A stretch of 64,000 nucleotides of DNA from Paramoeba atlantica. Its lineage: Eukaryota; Discosea. The notes beneath the pieces were generated by a model. The model searched no databases and was not told the origin of the DNA. It worked only from the letters and a program-made list of their open reading frames with translations. The translations under genes were made by a program, and so were the position numbers. The stretch is from positions 124,001 through 188,000 of the forward strand of contig CDRNVI010000070.1 in NCBI GenBank assembly GCA_977017575.1. The letters run 5' to 3'. Shown piece by piece: positions 30,130-41,000 of the stretch. The first letter of the stretch is position 1. Every line of letters begins with the position of its first letter.

Positions 30130-31770
30130 ATGATTGGTGCAAAAGACACAGTATCGGAAGAGTTCCAATCGCTTCTAAACCATGAAGAATATGGAGAACT
30201 TAAATCCCGATTGACTTCGACAATTACGGAAACCTGTACTCCGTTTTTGAGATTCCAGACACAATATAACCTTTCCTTATGTGAATTCCGGAGTGGAGCT
30301 CATCTGGAAATATCTAGCCGACCTAATCGAATCGTTCCATTAAGCGTCTTTACCAAAGATGCTACAAACCTGCCCACTGTTCATAATGATTCGTGGTGTT
30401 GTATCGAATACCCAGGACATGAGCTTGTGCAGTACAATGAAGCCTTGATGTTATATGAGAATTTGTGGTACGACCTTGCGCTCGCCCGATTGCGACCTTT
30501 GTTTCATTTTAGAGAACACTTGCCCCCAGATTCGACTCTTCGTATTGCACTTCTCATGTTAGGGACTTTGATTGCTCAAAAAAATGTGAATCACGATGAC
30601 ACCGAAATTTTGTTACAGTTCTTAAGCTCTGAGCGGAAACGTATGAATGCACTTGACGAGAGTGAAGGTAGTGACATGTCCTTCACTTATCAGCTGCAAC
30701 TTAAAGCTGTAGCGCTGCTGCGTTCATACGGAAAGACGTCGAAGAGTGAAAAAGCTTCTTCTACATCTGAATTCACAGACGCACTAGCCTTATATTCCCG
30801 TTCACTGCACGCGGATCTGAAAGGCATCACTGCATCATCGAAAGGAAATAAATTGGCGGTCCTGTACTCTCATATAGCTACATCCTACACGATCTTGGGA
30901 ACACCAAATCTGGCTGAGACTTTTTTGTATCAAGCTCAAGCGCTTGCAAGTAGCGCATCGCTACGTGGCGTTATGCTGTTCGCACTGTCGCGCTTGCGCT
31001 ACGACAATCATGATTACAAGAATTGCCTGTCAATGCTTCGGCACTCGTCCGAGCTTTTGCCACTAAATGTACAAAATCTACTTTATGAGGCTCTACTTTG
31101 CTGTGATAGAGAGAAATGGGATCGAAGATCAAACACTTCCGCCGTTGAGATGAAGAGCGAAAAGTCAGCGTGCTTGAACAAAGCAAAGAAAATCACGGCT
31201 GTACTCGTAAACGAATTGGACCATAAAGAGTGTTGGCTAGAAGATGCGGAGTGTGCAATTGAAAGGAGTCATGAAAAAATTCGCCAACTCCAAACTCTTT
31301 ACAATCCAGACGTCTCCGCTCCTGAGTGGGCAAATATTTGTGTGTCGTATCAAAATGAGACTGCGCTGATATCAGCCTACATGGCTCTTCGGAAATCGAG
31401 CTTTACGTCGGCACTTTGGCATGCGAAACAAGTGCTTCATCAGAGAAATGTAAATATTAAACATACTTCACGAGCCTTGTTGTATTGTTCAGAAGCTCTA
31501 GTCATGATGTCTCGAATTCCAGAGGCCCTGGAAATGCTTTTGCAAGTTCCTATAGACACTTGGGTTAAAGGGTCTAAACAAGAAAAAGAATGGCTAGATT
31601 GTGATTCCGGACTTCTTCGGAGGGCTTTAGCCCTCCTTTCACTTTGTCTTGCATTTGAAGACGAGACAGAAAAAGCCAAGCTGCTGATTCAGGCTACAAA
31701 TTTTGAATTTAGTAAGCCTGTACAAAGGTTTATTGATCATTTCTTTCAGATAAATGAAAGTGCCATGTGA
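30130..31770 (+). CDS. TPR-helical protein, CNOT10-like
   Basis: A 546-residue all-helical protein with degenerate TPR repeats. The stretch PGHELVQYNEALMLYENLWYD (about 97-117) followed by ALARLRPLF resembles the opening TPRs of CNOT10, a CCR4-NOT subunit that binds CNOT11 and the CNOT1 N-terminus. A second helical cluster begins near LYSHIATSYTILGTPNLAETF. The assignment rests on this pattern and on length; other TPR proteins (such as APC7) are possible. The ATG at 30130 is the start. It lies 227 bases after ERO1 with no functional link. Confidence 0.5.
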   Translation: MIGAKDTVSEEFQSLLNHEEYGELKSRLTSTITETCTPFLRFQTQYNLSLCEFRSGAHLEISSRPNRIVPLSVFTKDATNLPTVHNDSWCCIEYPGHELVQYNEALMLYENLWYDLALARLRPLFHFREHLPPDSTLRIALLMLGTLIAQKNVNHDDTEILLQFLSSERKRMNALDESEGSDMSFTYQLQLKAVALLRSYGKTSKSEKASSTSEFTDALALYSRSLHADLKGITASSKGNKLAVLYSHIATSYTILGTPNLAETFLYQAQALASSASLRGVMLFALSRLRYDNHDYKNCLSMLRHSSELLPLNVQNLLYEALLCCDREKWDRRSNTSAVEMKSEKSACLNKAKKITAVLVNELDHKECWLEDAECAIERSHEKIRQLQTLYNPDVSAPEWANICVSYQNETALISAYMALRKSSFTSALWHAKQVLHQRNVNIKHTSRALLYCSEALVMMSRIPEALEMLLQVPIDTWVKGSKQEKEWLDCDSGLLRRALALLSLCLAFEDETEKAKLLIQATNFEFSKPVQRFIDHFFQINESAM

Positions 31771-32216
31771 CGTACTTGATTTTCTACTTGAAACGTAATC
31801 TCCACCGCCGCTCGAAAATCATTCGTGGTCATTTTTTCACACTATATGCCGCAACACCTAGATCAGATGAGAAATATTAGTATATAAAAGTAATTAAAGT
31901 CATTATCAAAAGTTATGACATGCAATACATTTCGCTTCAGATTTCTTTCTCGTTTTTTTTTCTTTTCTCGTTAACTTCAGATTTTTTTCCCGTTAGTTTT
32001 TTTGGCGGAGGTCGCGGTATTAAAAATATTACCTAATCGCGTTTACATGGATAAACGTAGTACATACTGTGAAAATATTAGTATATTTTTTATTATATTA
32101 GCCGCAGAATAACTATAGTAAGAACTGCTATAGTAAGTAGTACTATAGTAAGAACGTGGAACACGACACTTTTTTTTACAAAAGATTCTCTTCTAAAAGA
32201 TTTTCTCTATTACACA
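31771..32216. other. AT-rich intergenic region, no gene seen
   Basis: About 446 bases. A small imperfect repeat (ctatagtaagaa / ctatagtaag) is seen at 32114-32153. The last 60 bases are T-rich before the next ATG. Confidence 0.5.
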
Positions 32217-33386
32217 ATGAAAGGCACATTGCAACTTTTAAAAACATTAGCGGGTCCAAAAGCAAGGTGCACCGGAGGAGCACACAGCCTAGAATGTACT
32301 CCAAAGGCAACTTCACGCGTTGTTTCCGCCAATTCTGACAAAATACGAGTCCCGCTCAAATCTGACACGACAAAGCTGCGACCAAATAAAAGTGATAAAT
32401 CCACCGAAAGAGACACGAACGCCAGTTCAGCAGCCTCGTCCACAGAAATAGCTGCTACACGGCGTCACTTTGTCTGGACACCGCGCAGCCGCATTGATTA
32501 CAGCGTGTTTATTTCCAGTTCAAACTCAAAACGCCAAGATCGCTCCGCGAATCGTACTGGCTCAGCAAGGGAAGATAATGAAGCGGTCCAAGACGCTGCA
32601 AACTCCACATCAGGTGAGGAGGCAAGACCTGATAGTCAAGTTGAAGTTTATCAGTCGCATCAGGAGACGCCACCCCCAGTTGCATTGTCTCGTTTACCTA
32701 CCTTTGAAGCTTTCGACGAGAAGACTGTTAAACTGGGCACTCAGAATACTTGTTTATCATTGGCGATGACCAAAGAGAAAGAAAAGAAACAGATGGAGGT
32801 CAGAAAAGCGTACCTAAGGGGTGCCGAGGCTTTACGAGATAGTCAAGACCTTTATATTTCGATTGTCAATGAGGTACGATCCCGACCGTGGGTCACACTC
32901 TTTGGAGAACTTCCGGCTAGTAAGTTCGCTGTTTTCGCAAAGGAGATGCAGCAGCACGGAGATTACTCACAGCATTACCTCCGCACGCTTTGGAGACAGT
33001 TGCCACCAATACAACGTAAGCCATATGTACTTGTGTACGCTTCTGCACAGAAGAAAAAGCTTTACTCTTCGAGACTTGTGCGAGGGTCCAGAATAACGGC
33101 GAAAGCACTTTTTCTGCGAAGCGGGATCGTTCATGTCTCTCAGCAACCGGAGTTTAAACGAACGGGATTGAAAGTCCGCATCATGATGCTTCAGCAAGCA
33201 TGGTCCTACGGTGAAGTGCCGCGAAAGGTTGTGGAGCACTTCGAAACATTAGCAAAGAGTCATAGAGAGCTCATCACTAGGAATATTCATGAATTGGTTC
33301 GCATAAGAATCGGTCAGGTACTAGAGATTCGCAAACAAGAAGAGATGGCAAGCGAACGTGAATGCGACAGAAAAGAGTTATCGTAA
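32217..33386 (+). CDS. HMG-box-like protein with a probable organelle presequence
   Basis: A 389-residue protein. The N-terminus (MKGTLQLLKTLAGPKAR) is an amphipathic basic stretch like a mitochondrial presequence. Residues 30-180 are low-complexity and Ser/Thr-rich. Residues about 225-290 resemble one HMG box: a SKFAVFAKEM helix, LRTLWRQLPPIQRKPY, then ASAQKKKLYSS, matching the W..L....+.PY..A....Y pattern. The C-terminus is helical and charged. It could be a mitochondrial nucleoid or transcription protein of the Abf2/TFAM kind, but this is inference and the box is weak. The ATG at 32217 is the start. Confidence 0.5.
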   Translation: MKGTLQLLKTLAGPKARCTGGAHSLECTPKATSRVVSANSDKIRVPLKSDTTKLRPNKSDKSTERDTNASSAASSTEIAATRRHFVWTPRSRIDYSVFISSSNSKRQDRSANRTGSAREDNEAVQDAANSTSGEEARPDSQVEVYQSHQETPPPVALSRLPTFEAFDEKTVKLGTQNTCLSLAMTKEKEKKQMEVRKAYLRGAEALRDSQDLYISIVNEVRSRPWVTLFGELPASKFAVFAKEMQQHGDYSQHYLRTLWRQLPPIQRKPYVLVYASAQKKKLYSSRLVRGSRITAKALFLRSGIVHVSQQPEFKRTGLKVRIMMLQQAWSYGEVPRKVVEHFETLAKSHRELITRNIHELVRIRIGQVLEIRKQEEMASERECDRKELS

Positions 33387-33710
33387 AAAAAAATCAACTC
33401 TTTTTTTACCTTTGCGTGCCCTGTTCTGTATGCATTTCAGGTGCATTCAGTTATGATATCACGAACTAATATTGCCCGAAATTAATATGCATATTTAAGA
33501 ATACAAGCATCTCCTTTTACAGCTACTATCCTCCGCTCTACTTTGAAATAGTGTAGATGATAATGAGCGATCACTGTTTGTTGCTTCGCTTAAAATTTAA
33601 GGGAGTAAGAGGGACAAAATGATTCGGTGGTAAATAGAACAAATTTTCATTCTTCATCTCAATTATACTTTACTGTGCACATATTTTGCGATGCAAAAAT
33701 ATCCAAATTC
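33387..33710. other. AT-rich intergenic region, no gene seen
   Basis: About 320 bases. It may hold the promoter, or a missing 5' exon, of the interrupted gene that follows. Confidence 0.4.
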
Positions 33711-33818
33711 ATGGAAAGCTTTGACGAAACACCGATTGTAGGCATGACAGGTGAGGCATGTACAATGCTCGCGCATGTTATTGTTGGAATTGCGATGGAC
33801 ACGGTCGAATTGTCTGCC

Positions 33819-33824
33819 AAACTT
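33819..33824. repeat. Target-site duplication, left copy (AAACTT)
   Basis: The six bases AAACTT lie directly before the left terminal repeat. The same six lie directly after the right end at 37314-37319. Confidence 0.8.
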
Positions 33825-33850
33825 CATAGCTGTCATTCGACGTCGAATTC
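33825..33850 (+). repeat. Left terminal inverted repeat of the hAT element
   Basis: Twenty-three bases from 33825 match the reverse complement of 37291-37313 exactly (CATAGCTGTCATTCGACG and on to CGAA). Beyond that, only the GACGTC-type subrepeats are shared. Confidence 0.85.
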
Positions 33851-34006
33851 GACGTCGTTCGACGGTCGAAAGGTCGAAACATTTTGAGTGCTTGTGTGGT
33901 TTCTGAAAGAATTTTTTTCAACAGAATATATGTTTATAAAATGTTTAAAAAATGTATTTGCAACCAGTCTTCTACTTTTTTGTGTTAATTTACTTCTTTT
34001 TTCACA

Positions 34007-36631
34007 ATGCACACCTCTGTTCGAGGAAGAGGGCGCATGATTCCTATCCGCATACCTTCTCCCCCAGCTCTTTCATCAGATGCAATCGTGCCAACTTTAG
34101 CTGAAGCAAATTCTTCCGAATCTGTTTCATCTACTACTCCTTCAGTTACTTCGGTTCGTGCCAAGAGAACCAATTCGGCGAAGAAGAATAGAACTGCCAT
34201 GCAGCGAGATGCTTCCACGGAAGCAGCAGATGGTCCTACCCAGAGCAGATTTGAAATTTCCGATAACGTTCCGTCAGGGAGTTATGTTCCTGTCTCAGTA
34301 CGACGAGAGTGTACCGCGAGGCTTGAAGAGGAAATGTCGTCCTCTCCATCACAACAGGCAAGCTCTGTAAGGCAAGTAGTTCGAAAACAGCTTGTACAGG
34401 ACCCAATGCGGTTTCCCCGTATTTCGACAAAATTCTTTCGTGAACGCTGCTTGGGAATGGATACCCCGCCTGGTAGAACGAAAGATTTGGAGAAGAAAAA
34501 CAAAGAGTGTCGCGAATACGCCGAGAAATATCCTCGGCCCCATCTCGTGAATACCATGGGCCAGCGGACTCACATAAAGTGTCGCGACTGTCCGTGGTGG
34601 AGTCATTCGCTCCATAACAACCATTACTATCACCATATCAATCACACTTGTTTAGTGCGCGAGGGACAGAGAATCGCAAACGAACCGGAACTTTTTTCAC
34701 TGACCCCGAACGACAATTCAATGAGTGTAAATGTTTTTGTTCGTCGCTGCGTTCCCTGTCTTGTGGCAAAGACGAACTTGTCATGCAAAGCTGCACACGC
34801 TTTACTTCGTAACTATGAAGAATTACGCCCCAAGCGAGCAAATACTGAAGAAATTCTCAATGCACTCGGCAACAATCACAGGGTCATGCGTGATTGGGAG
34901 AAGGACTTGGCCAACGAAATATGGGAAAAAATGATTTCAAAAATCGATATTCATCCTTTCTTCGGGGTAGCTGTGGATGCTGGGGTTGATTCCGTGCTCA
35001 ACGAGCACGTATTAGTAGGGGTGGTGTATGTTTCAGATGAGCAATATCTATTACCACCCATGTATCATCCGAAGCGGAAGGCATTCAACGGCAAAGAAAC
35101 AGCTGAGAGTTTGGTTAATACATTGAATTCTATTCTCGGCATTACCCTGGTACGAAAAATGAGGTTTTTAATGGTGGATGGCTGTGCCGTTAACCACGTG
35201 GCCCGTGATGAGGCAGAAGGAGAATTAAAAAGAATATATGATCGCGTTCAAAGAATTGGGGAGTCGGACTGGATAAACTTCGGAAACCGGGCCGTGGACA
35301 TGATGCCACACGTCTCCTTACTATCTTGCTTTGGTCATTTTCTCAATAACCTCGCGATGGATGCGATGAAACCCTTTCAGGAAACACCCCTTTTTGAACT
35401 TAAAAAGCTCTTCAGACAAACATTTTATGGACATGACAAGATCTGTACGAAGAAGGGGCGGTATCGTGGTGTGGCCCTAGACGTTCTTCTTGGATCTTTC
35501 GACGAAGAAACTAACAAAGCGGAACAATTTTTCACTCAATGGTATGGGGGGCTGTCTAGCAATAAACTGGACGATGAATATCAGACAGAGCTGGTGTGTC
35601 AGCTTCGCAGCAGCGTACAAATTTTGAAACAATATGCGCCCGATGAAGCTGATATAATTTTGGCGGAACTGAACGCTCAGCATGAAAATATTCCTCGCTG
35701 TCGTGACGCACTTTCATTGTATGGACCTCAAGTAATTGAAGCTGTTCGTAGAGCAAAGGATGTACACGGCATTACGGCTCCTAAGTTAGGGGGAGTTACT
35801 CGCTGGTGCCATGATAAGTTCAGCAGCATTTCCTTCTTTTCTACTCAGTTACCTACTGTTGTCGCGTTCCTGAAGCAAGAACTGGAAAACCCCCGAGTTT
35901 GTCAGTCTGTACGTAAGTGTGCGGATCTTATTGCTCGGGAAGGGGTAGATAACCTGGCGACTTCCGCAAAATATTTTCTTGAAGAACTAGCTCCTATCCA
36001 GAAAGCGTTACAAAAATTTTCGGATTTAGACGGTACGCCTTTAGCAACGGGAGTTTGGCCAACTTTAGAAAGATTACGGAAGGCTAGTCGGGTGGGAAGC
36101 TGCAGTGAAGCTTTTGAATGTGCCCTCAAGCATCACATAAATCGACTTTCAGTTCATCACAATATGAAATATTGGGAAGACGTCATGTGGTTTGCACCGG
36201 ATTTCATTGCACTACGCGCCCGGAAAGCCGGTCTCGAACCAATTCATTTCAGTCGTGCTAACGACCTTTTTCGAGGCGGTTCTCCCATTTTTCAAATTAC
36301 GGAAAATGAATGGAATGAATATGTGAATTGCGTCGACTACGAATGGGATTCGCGAGTGCACAAGTGCGAATTGCATTGGTGGCAAACAGTTGGAGTCTAC
36401 AAATACCCAGGTATACATCAAGCGGCGATACATTATTTATGGGTACCCCCTTTAGTGACGAAATGTGATTCTTGGATGTCGGTTATGAACACCAAGTACA
36501 ACTCCCGTCAATCATCCATGGGCACTCAAACAGTACAAAACTCTATGCTGTTACGGGGGAACTACGACAAACTCGGGTATCTTGACAATTTGGAACAGTT
36601 AGGATCAGCGGGAAATGGGGATTCGGTGTAA
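34007..36631 (+). CDS. hAT-family transposase
   Basis: An 874-residue transposase. A BED-like zinc finger lies at about 190-215 (C192, C195 and later His residues in a His-rich stretch). The RNase H-like catalytic core has D324 (VAVDAGVD) and D391 (LMVDGCAVN), 67 residues apart (68 in Hermes), then a C-x2-H at C441/H444 (SCFGHFLNN) and the GGVTRWCHDKF element near 600. The C-terminal dimerisation region has LHWWQTVGVYKYPGIHQAA and YLWVPPLVTKCDSW near 805-825. At the place where hAT proteins usually have SER (the third catalytic acid), this one has CDS, so D821 may stand in for Glu. The N-terminal 120 residues are Ser/Arg-rich. No break in the frame. Confidence 0.85.
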   Translation: MHTSVRGRGRMIPIRIPSPPALSSDAIVPTLAEANSSESVSSTTPSVTSVRAKRTNSAKKNRTAMQRDASTEAADGPTQSRFEISDNVPSGSYVPVSVRRECTARLEEEMSSSPSQQASSVRQVVRKQLVQDPMRFPRISTKFFRERCLGMDTPPGRTKDLEKKNKECREYAEKYPRPHLVNTMGQRTHIKCRDCPWWSHSLHNNHYYHHINHTCLVREGQRIANEPELFSLTPNDNSMSVNVFVRRCVPCLVAKTNLSCKAAHALLRNYEELRPKRANTEEILNALGNNHRVMRDWEKDLANEIWEKMISKIDIHPFFGVAVDAGVDSVLNEHVLVGVVYVSDEQYLLPPMYHPKRKAFNGKETAESLVNTLNSILGITLVRKMRFLMVDGCAVNHVARDEAEGELKRIYDRVQRIGESDWINFGNRAVDMMPHVSLLSCFGHFLNNLAMDAMKPFQETPLFELKKLFRQTFYGHDKICTKKGRYRGVALDVLLGSFDEETNKAEQFFTQWYGGLSSNKLDDEYQTELVCQLRSSVQILKQYAPDEADIILAELNAQHENIPRCRDALSLYGPQVIEAVRRAKDVHGITAPKLGGVTRWCHDKFSSISFFSTQLPTVVAFLKQELENPRVCQSVRKCADLIAREGVDNLATSAKYFLEELAPIQKALQKFSDLDGTPLATGVWPTLERLRKASRVGSCSEAFECALKHHINRLSVHHNMKYWEDVMWFAPDFIALRARKAGLEPIHFSRANDLFRGGSPIFQITENEWNEYVNCVDYEWDSRVHKCELHWWQTVGVYKYPGIHQAAIHYLWVPPLVTKCDSWMSVMNTKYNSRQSSMGTQTVQNSMLLRGNYDKLGYLDNLEQLGSAGNGDSV

Positions 36632-37287
36632 CTTCTTTCAAGCTTCCGAATTACTTAATGGCTCCTGATGCGAGTCTGCTTTTTTTCTGATACGTCATAA
36701 ATTCATAACCCATTATAATATTGTTATATTGTATTACTGTATAATTATTTATGTATGGATGTTTCATGTATTGTTCGGAAACTGGTATTTTCTGGGGTTT
36801 TTTCCATGTTTTGTCTCATACTTCAGGACCATTAAGGCTAAACTTTTTCCCCACACTTAAATTTTTCTTGTATTATTGCAACGCGAGATATTTTGTGCTT
36901 AGCTATACGGCAACAGTAAACGTCATAAGCTTATACTATGATAATGACTAGTACAGTCATAATTTTCCGTATCTTTTTATTAAACTTCATTAATTACGTA
37001 TTTGAACATGTTTCAAATAAAAGGTGACGCATTTAACACGGTTAGAACTTCCTAGCGGTCTGACGAACAATCTGACGACAACCATACGTTGCTACTTTCT
37101 TATTCTCTGGTAGTCATCTATTCGTCCGAATACCATAGCAAATTACTGTAGTGAAAAGAATCCGTCGATCGAAACATTTTTTCAAGTGCTGCACATGAAC
37201 ACAAGAATCCCCCATTTTTTTCCTTCGTTCGACGTCGAAAGACCCATTTTTTCGACGTCGAAAGGCATTCGAAGACGTCGAATTGCA

Positions 37288-37313
37288 ATTTTCGACGTCG
37301 AATGACAGCTATG
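37288..37313 (-). repeat. Right terminal inverted repeat of the hAT element
   Basis: The right end ends GACAGCTATG at 37313 and is the exact complement of the left end over 23 bases. It is followed at once by AAACTT (37314-37319), the second target-site copy. Confidence 0.85.
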
Positions 37314-37526
37314 AAACTTAGTGTAAGTTTCAAAAGGAATAAACGAGCCAAAAATTCAAGACCTTTACAGCGTCGTGATGCTACAGAGACGCAGACATTC
37401 CCTTTACAAGTGTCAAAAGCAATAGAACAACCGGCGAAAAGTGCAAAAGGCGGAACATACCCATGAGCTGAGGGATGGCAAGAACGAAGAAAAAGCCAAG
37501 TGGAATATAAAATCAATTTACTAAAT

Positions 37527-37784
37527 ATGCGTGCGCACAATATGTATCAGCCACAATTCAAAAGTCAAATGATACATTTAGTAAAAGAGCACAAAAAGTA
37601 TCCCCCTAGCATTGAAAATATCTGTGCATCCTCAAAGCGGATCAGACTTGTTGGCGGTACGGAACAACCTGCAACGCAGCATCAGAATTTAGAAGAAGTA
37701 ATCATAAACGTCATTACGCTTGAAGATATTCGAATTTCTCATAAAGTTTTGCAACAAAGAAGGAATTTCTTTAGACAATTATAA
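37527..37784 (+). CDS. Small reading frame downstream of the hAT element, unassigned
   Basis: An ATG at 37527 opens 85 codons to the TAA at 37784. It is in the same frame as the interrupted host gene, separated from it by one TGA at 37464 and 20 open codons, so it may be the true C-terminus of that gene. The product is basic and helical. Its last 30 residues (VITLEDIRISHKVLQ) resemble the final helix of histone-fold proteins, where a T.EDI..A pattern is common. This is a weak resemblance. It could equally be chance. Confidence 0.3.
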   Translation: MRAHNMYQPQFKSQMIHLVKEHKKYPPSIENICASSKRIRLVGGTEQPATQHQNLEEVIINVITLEDIRISHKVLQQRRNFFRQL

Positions 37785-38000
37785 AGTTTCGCATAGAGGA
37801 GACGTCAAAAAATAGAGGAATGCCTACTAGAGGCTAAGTTTTCTTGCTATTCTGTGATATACAGAATATATACAGTATGATAGTATCCGTGCATCGGTAA
37901 GGTTAATGCTCTACGATTTCCCATGGATATAATTTTGAAAATCATGGCCTATGTTCCCTCACAGTCCAATAGCTCTTTCCTCCTCATTTTTTTTATCTTA

Positions 38001-41000
38001 ATGGCCGACAGTCCGAAAACATTACTGAATTCGAATGAAGATCTGGGAGAGATGTGGAAACTAGTGCCTGCCTTCATAAGATCAAAAGGCCTGATCCGTC
38101 AGCATCTCTCAAGCTTTAATCACTTCATTGAACATGAGATTGCAAAAATTTTGGATGCAAACAGGGAAGTTCGACCTACTAAGAACGACAAAATTTTTCT
38201 TCGTTACTCGAAGATTCGAGTAGACCCCCCGACGGAACTTGGAAACAATACAACCCGACCAGTAACACCGCAGGAATGTCGCTTGCGTGACCTGACCTAT
38301 CTTGGTGGGATTCGAGTACTATACACGTACACTAAGCAAAGTCCTGACGGGAAGATTATAACAAAAACGGGATCCAGCCGTATTGGAGGAATTCCAATTA
38401 TGGTACGGTCACACAAATGTTGTCTCCATGGTAAACCGGCAGAACACCTTGTGCGCGCTCAAGAATGTCCTCATGACCCGGGTGGCTACTTCATAGTAAG
38501 TGGTACAGAAAAGGTGATCGTGGTGCAGGAACAACAAAGCAAGAATAGAATAATGGTCGAAAAAGATGGGTTCAACCGCATCTTTGCTACAGTGCATTCC
38601 AGCACTCACTTTAGTAAAGGTAGAGCGACAATAGTGGAAAGGAATAGACACCTGTACGTGAAGCACAACAGTCTTGATGGTTTAATACCAGTTCTTGTCC
38701 TACTGAAGGCGTTCGGTATGGTATGGGAACAAGAGATAGTTCTTAGTGTAGGAACAGCACCCGAATTCTTAGAATTTTTCGGAAATTGTATCCATGATTG
38801 CCACCAGTTAGGAATATTTACTCAAGATCAGGCGCTCAATTATCTAGGCGGTCGTTACACTCGACGTCGTGATTTGGACGAGAGAGGGTTTCCTATATCG
38901 ACAGGAGACTGCGCTGCAGAGTTTCTAGCGAAAGTCTTTCTATGTCACATTCAGGAAGGTGAGGTGTCACGCCACTGGAACTTTCGATACAAAGCAGTCT
39001 ACGTGTGTCTTATGATTAGACGCCTCATCAGTGCTATGCATGATGAAAAACTTGTAGACGATAAAGACTTTTTCGGAAATAAACGTTTCGAACTTGCCGG
39101 TACACTGCTGAGCTACTTATTTGAGGACCAGTTCAAGTTTTACAACAAGTCACTGAGAGATGAAGCTGATCGAGTACTCTCGAAGCCCAATACAGCAGGT
39201 ACGTGGGACTTTCCCCGGCATATGGAAAAATGCGACATGGAAAAAGCATTTTGCCGTGCCATATCTTCTGGCCAGTGGAAGGTTTCTCGCTTCAGTATTG
39301 ATGTATCCGGAGTGACACAGATTTTAACACGTCAATCCTACATTCATACCGTAGGGATGTTGACTAAGCTTACTTCAACGTTTGATAAAACCAGAAAAGT
39401 TACTACACCGCGTGCACTGCACGGCAGTCAGTGGGGCTTGATGTGCCCGAGTGACACCCCTGAGGGCGAAAGCATAGGTATTGTTAAGAACTTTGCTCTT
39501 CTTTGTGAGGTCACAAACGATAATGATGAGTTGAAAAACAAGGTTGTTCAGCTGTGTCAGTACCTTGGTGTCGAACTCTTAGAGTCGGTATCACCAGTGG
39601 ATGTGAATCAAGAGTGGACTGTCTTCTGCGACGGAGAAGTGATTGGAATTCACCGCTATCCAACTTATCTCATAGATCAGATCCGAGAGCTCCGACGTCG
39701 TGGACGCCTAGACTCCTTCCTTTCCATTTACCGTCAACAGAGTCAACGGGCTGTTCACGTGTCGTGTGATGGTGGACGTCTCTGTCGACCTGTTTTAATT
39801 GTAAAAGAGGGAGTGCCGGTTTTGCAGCCGTACCACTTGCAGCAACTGTCACAACGGCTACGTTCGTTTGACGATTTCGTTCTTGAAGGCATTATTGAAT
39901 ATCTTGATGCAAACGAAGAGAACGACGCACTGATTGCGGTAAATTTGGCTGATGTGACTACACGACACACCCATCTCGAAATCGCAAGTTTTCCCTTGCT
40001 TGGTACAGTTGCTGGCCTTATTCCCTTTCCTCATCACAATCAAAGTCCTCGTAACACTTATCAGTGTGCAATGGGGAAGCAAGCACTTGGAGCTCTCGCC
40101 TACAATCAACACAAGCGGATAGACACCAACGCCCTTCTCCTTGTCTACCCCCAACGTCCCCTTTGCACCACCCGAACCCTTGAGCTCACCTCCTTCCACG
40201 AACTCGGGGCCGGGATCAACGCCATGGTCGCCGTCATGTCCTACTCCGGCTACGACCTCGAGGACGCCCAAATCCACAACGGTACCGCCATCGATCGCGG
40301 CTTCATGCGGTGTGTCTCCCTACGAAAAGCCGTCACCCTGGTCCAAGAAAACGAAACCCTTCGTGTCGTCCCCCCCACCCACCCGGTACAATCCACCACC
40401 CCCGAGGTTGTGACCCCCCCGGACCACGACGACGGGGTCGTGCATGCCGGCACCCGGGTCAAACCCGGAGCCCTGCTTGCGCAGAAACTGCTCCCCACCT
40501 CCACAAGCGCGAACCCCATCGCCTCCCCGCTCCGTTTCGAGGGCCCGCAGCCCGCGGTGGTGGACCGCGTGCTGCGGGCCCCCACGGAGCCCTGTGGCTC
40601 GGTGCTCAAGGTGTTACTCCGGGACACCCGGCGCCCCGAGGTCGGGGACAAGTTCAGCTCCCGGCACGGGCAGAAAGGGGTGTGCGGGCTGATTGCGTTC
40701 CAGCCCGATCTCCCCTTTAATGATCAAGGGATGGCCCCGGATATTATCATGAACCCCCACGGGTTCCCCTCCCGTATGACGGTGGGGAAGATGCTGGAGA
40801 TGCTGTCCGGGAAGGCCGCGGTGCTGAAAGGGGGCGCCGGGGATGGGACCGCGTTCGGGGGGGATACGCTGCAGGACATGGGGAAGGACCTGGTGAGGTA
40901 CGGGTTTAGCTACCATGGGAAGGATGTGTTTTATAGCGGGATTACGGGGGAGGTGTTGCCGGGTTATGTGTTTTACGGACCGATTTACTATCAGAAATTG

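Larger units (their letters stand above)
33825..37313 (+). mobile_element. hAT-superfamily DNA transposon, apparently complete (3489 bp)
   Basis: Both ends carry the same inverted sequence CATAGCTGTCATTCGACGTC (33825 inward, and its complement ending at 37313), continuing through the palindrome TTCGACGTCGAA. Six-base AAACTT duplications flank it. Inside is a single unbroken 874-codon transposase on the + strand. The subterminal zones hold several copies of the 12-bp palindrome: 33836-33847 on the left, and 37228-37239, 37251-37262 and 37291-37302 on the right, plus partial ones. These are probably transposase-binding sites. The intact frame, matching ends and clean target duplication suggest a young insertion. 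Six-base duplications are less usual than eight for hAT elements, but hAT groups with 5-6 bp are known. Confidence 0.85.
33711..37466 (+). pseudogene. Host reading frame interrupted by the hAT element
   Basis: From the ATG at 33711 the frame runs 38 codons to the target site AAACTT (33819-33824). If the element and one target copy are ignored, the same frame continues at 37320 for 48 codons to a TGA at 37464. The join falls exactly between codons. The predicted 86-residue empty-site product is helical, then very basic. Its first part (ISKFMESFDETP, then LAHVIVGIAMDTVEL) looks faintly like a histone fold such as TAF11, but I do not assign it. The same frame is open again from just after the TGA to 37784. 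A TGA readthrough or an unrecognised intron cannot be excluded. Confidence 0.5.

Noticed and set aside
37118-37540. 140-codon open frame on the minus strand over the right end of the hAT element
   Set aside because: It crosses the element border and the terminal repeat, so it cannot be an old gene; no motif.
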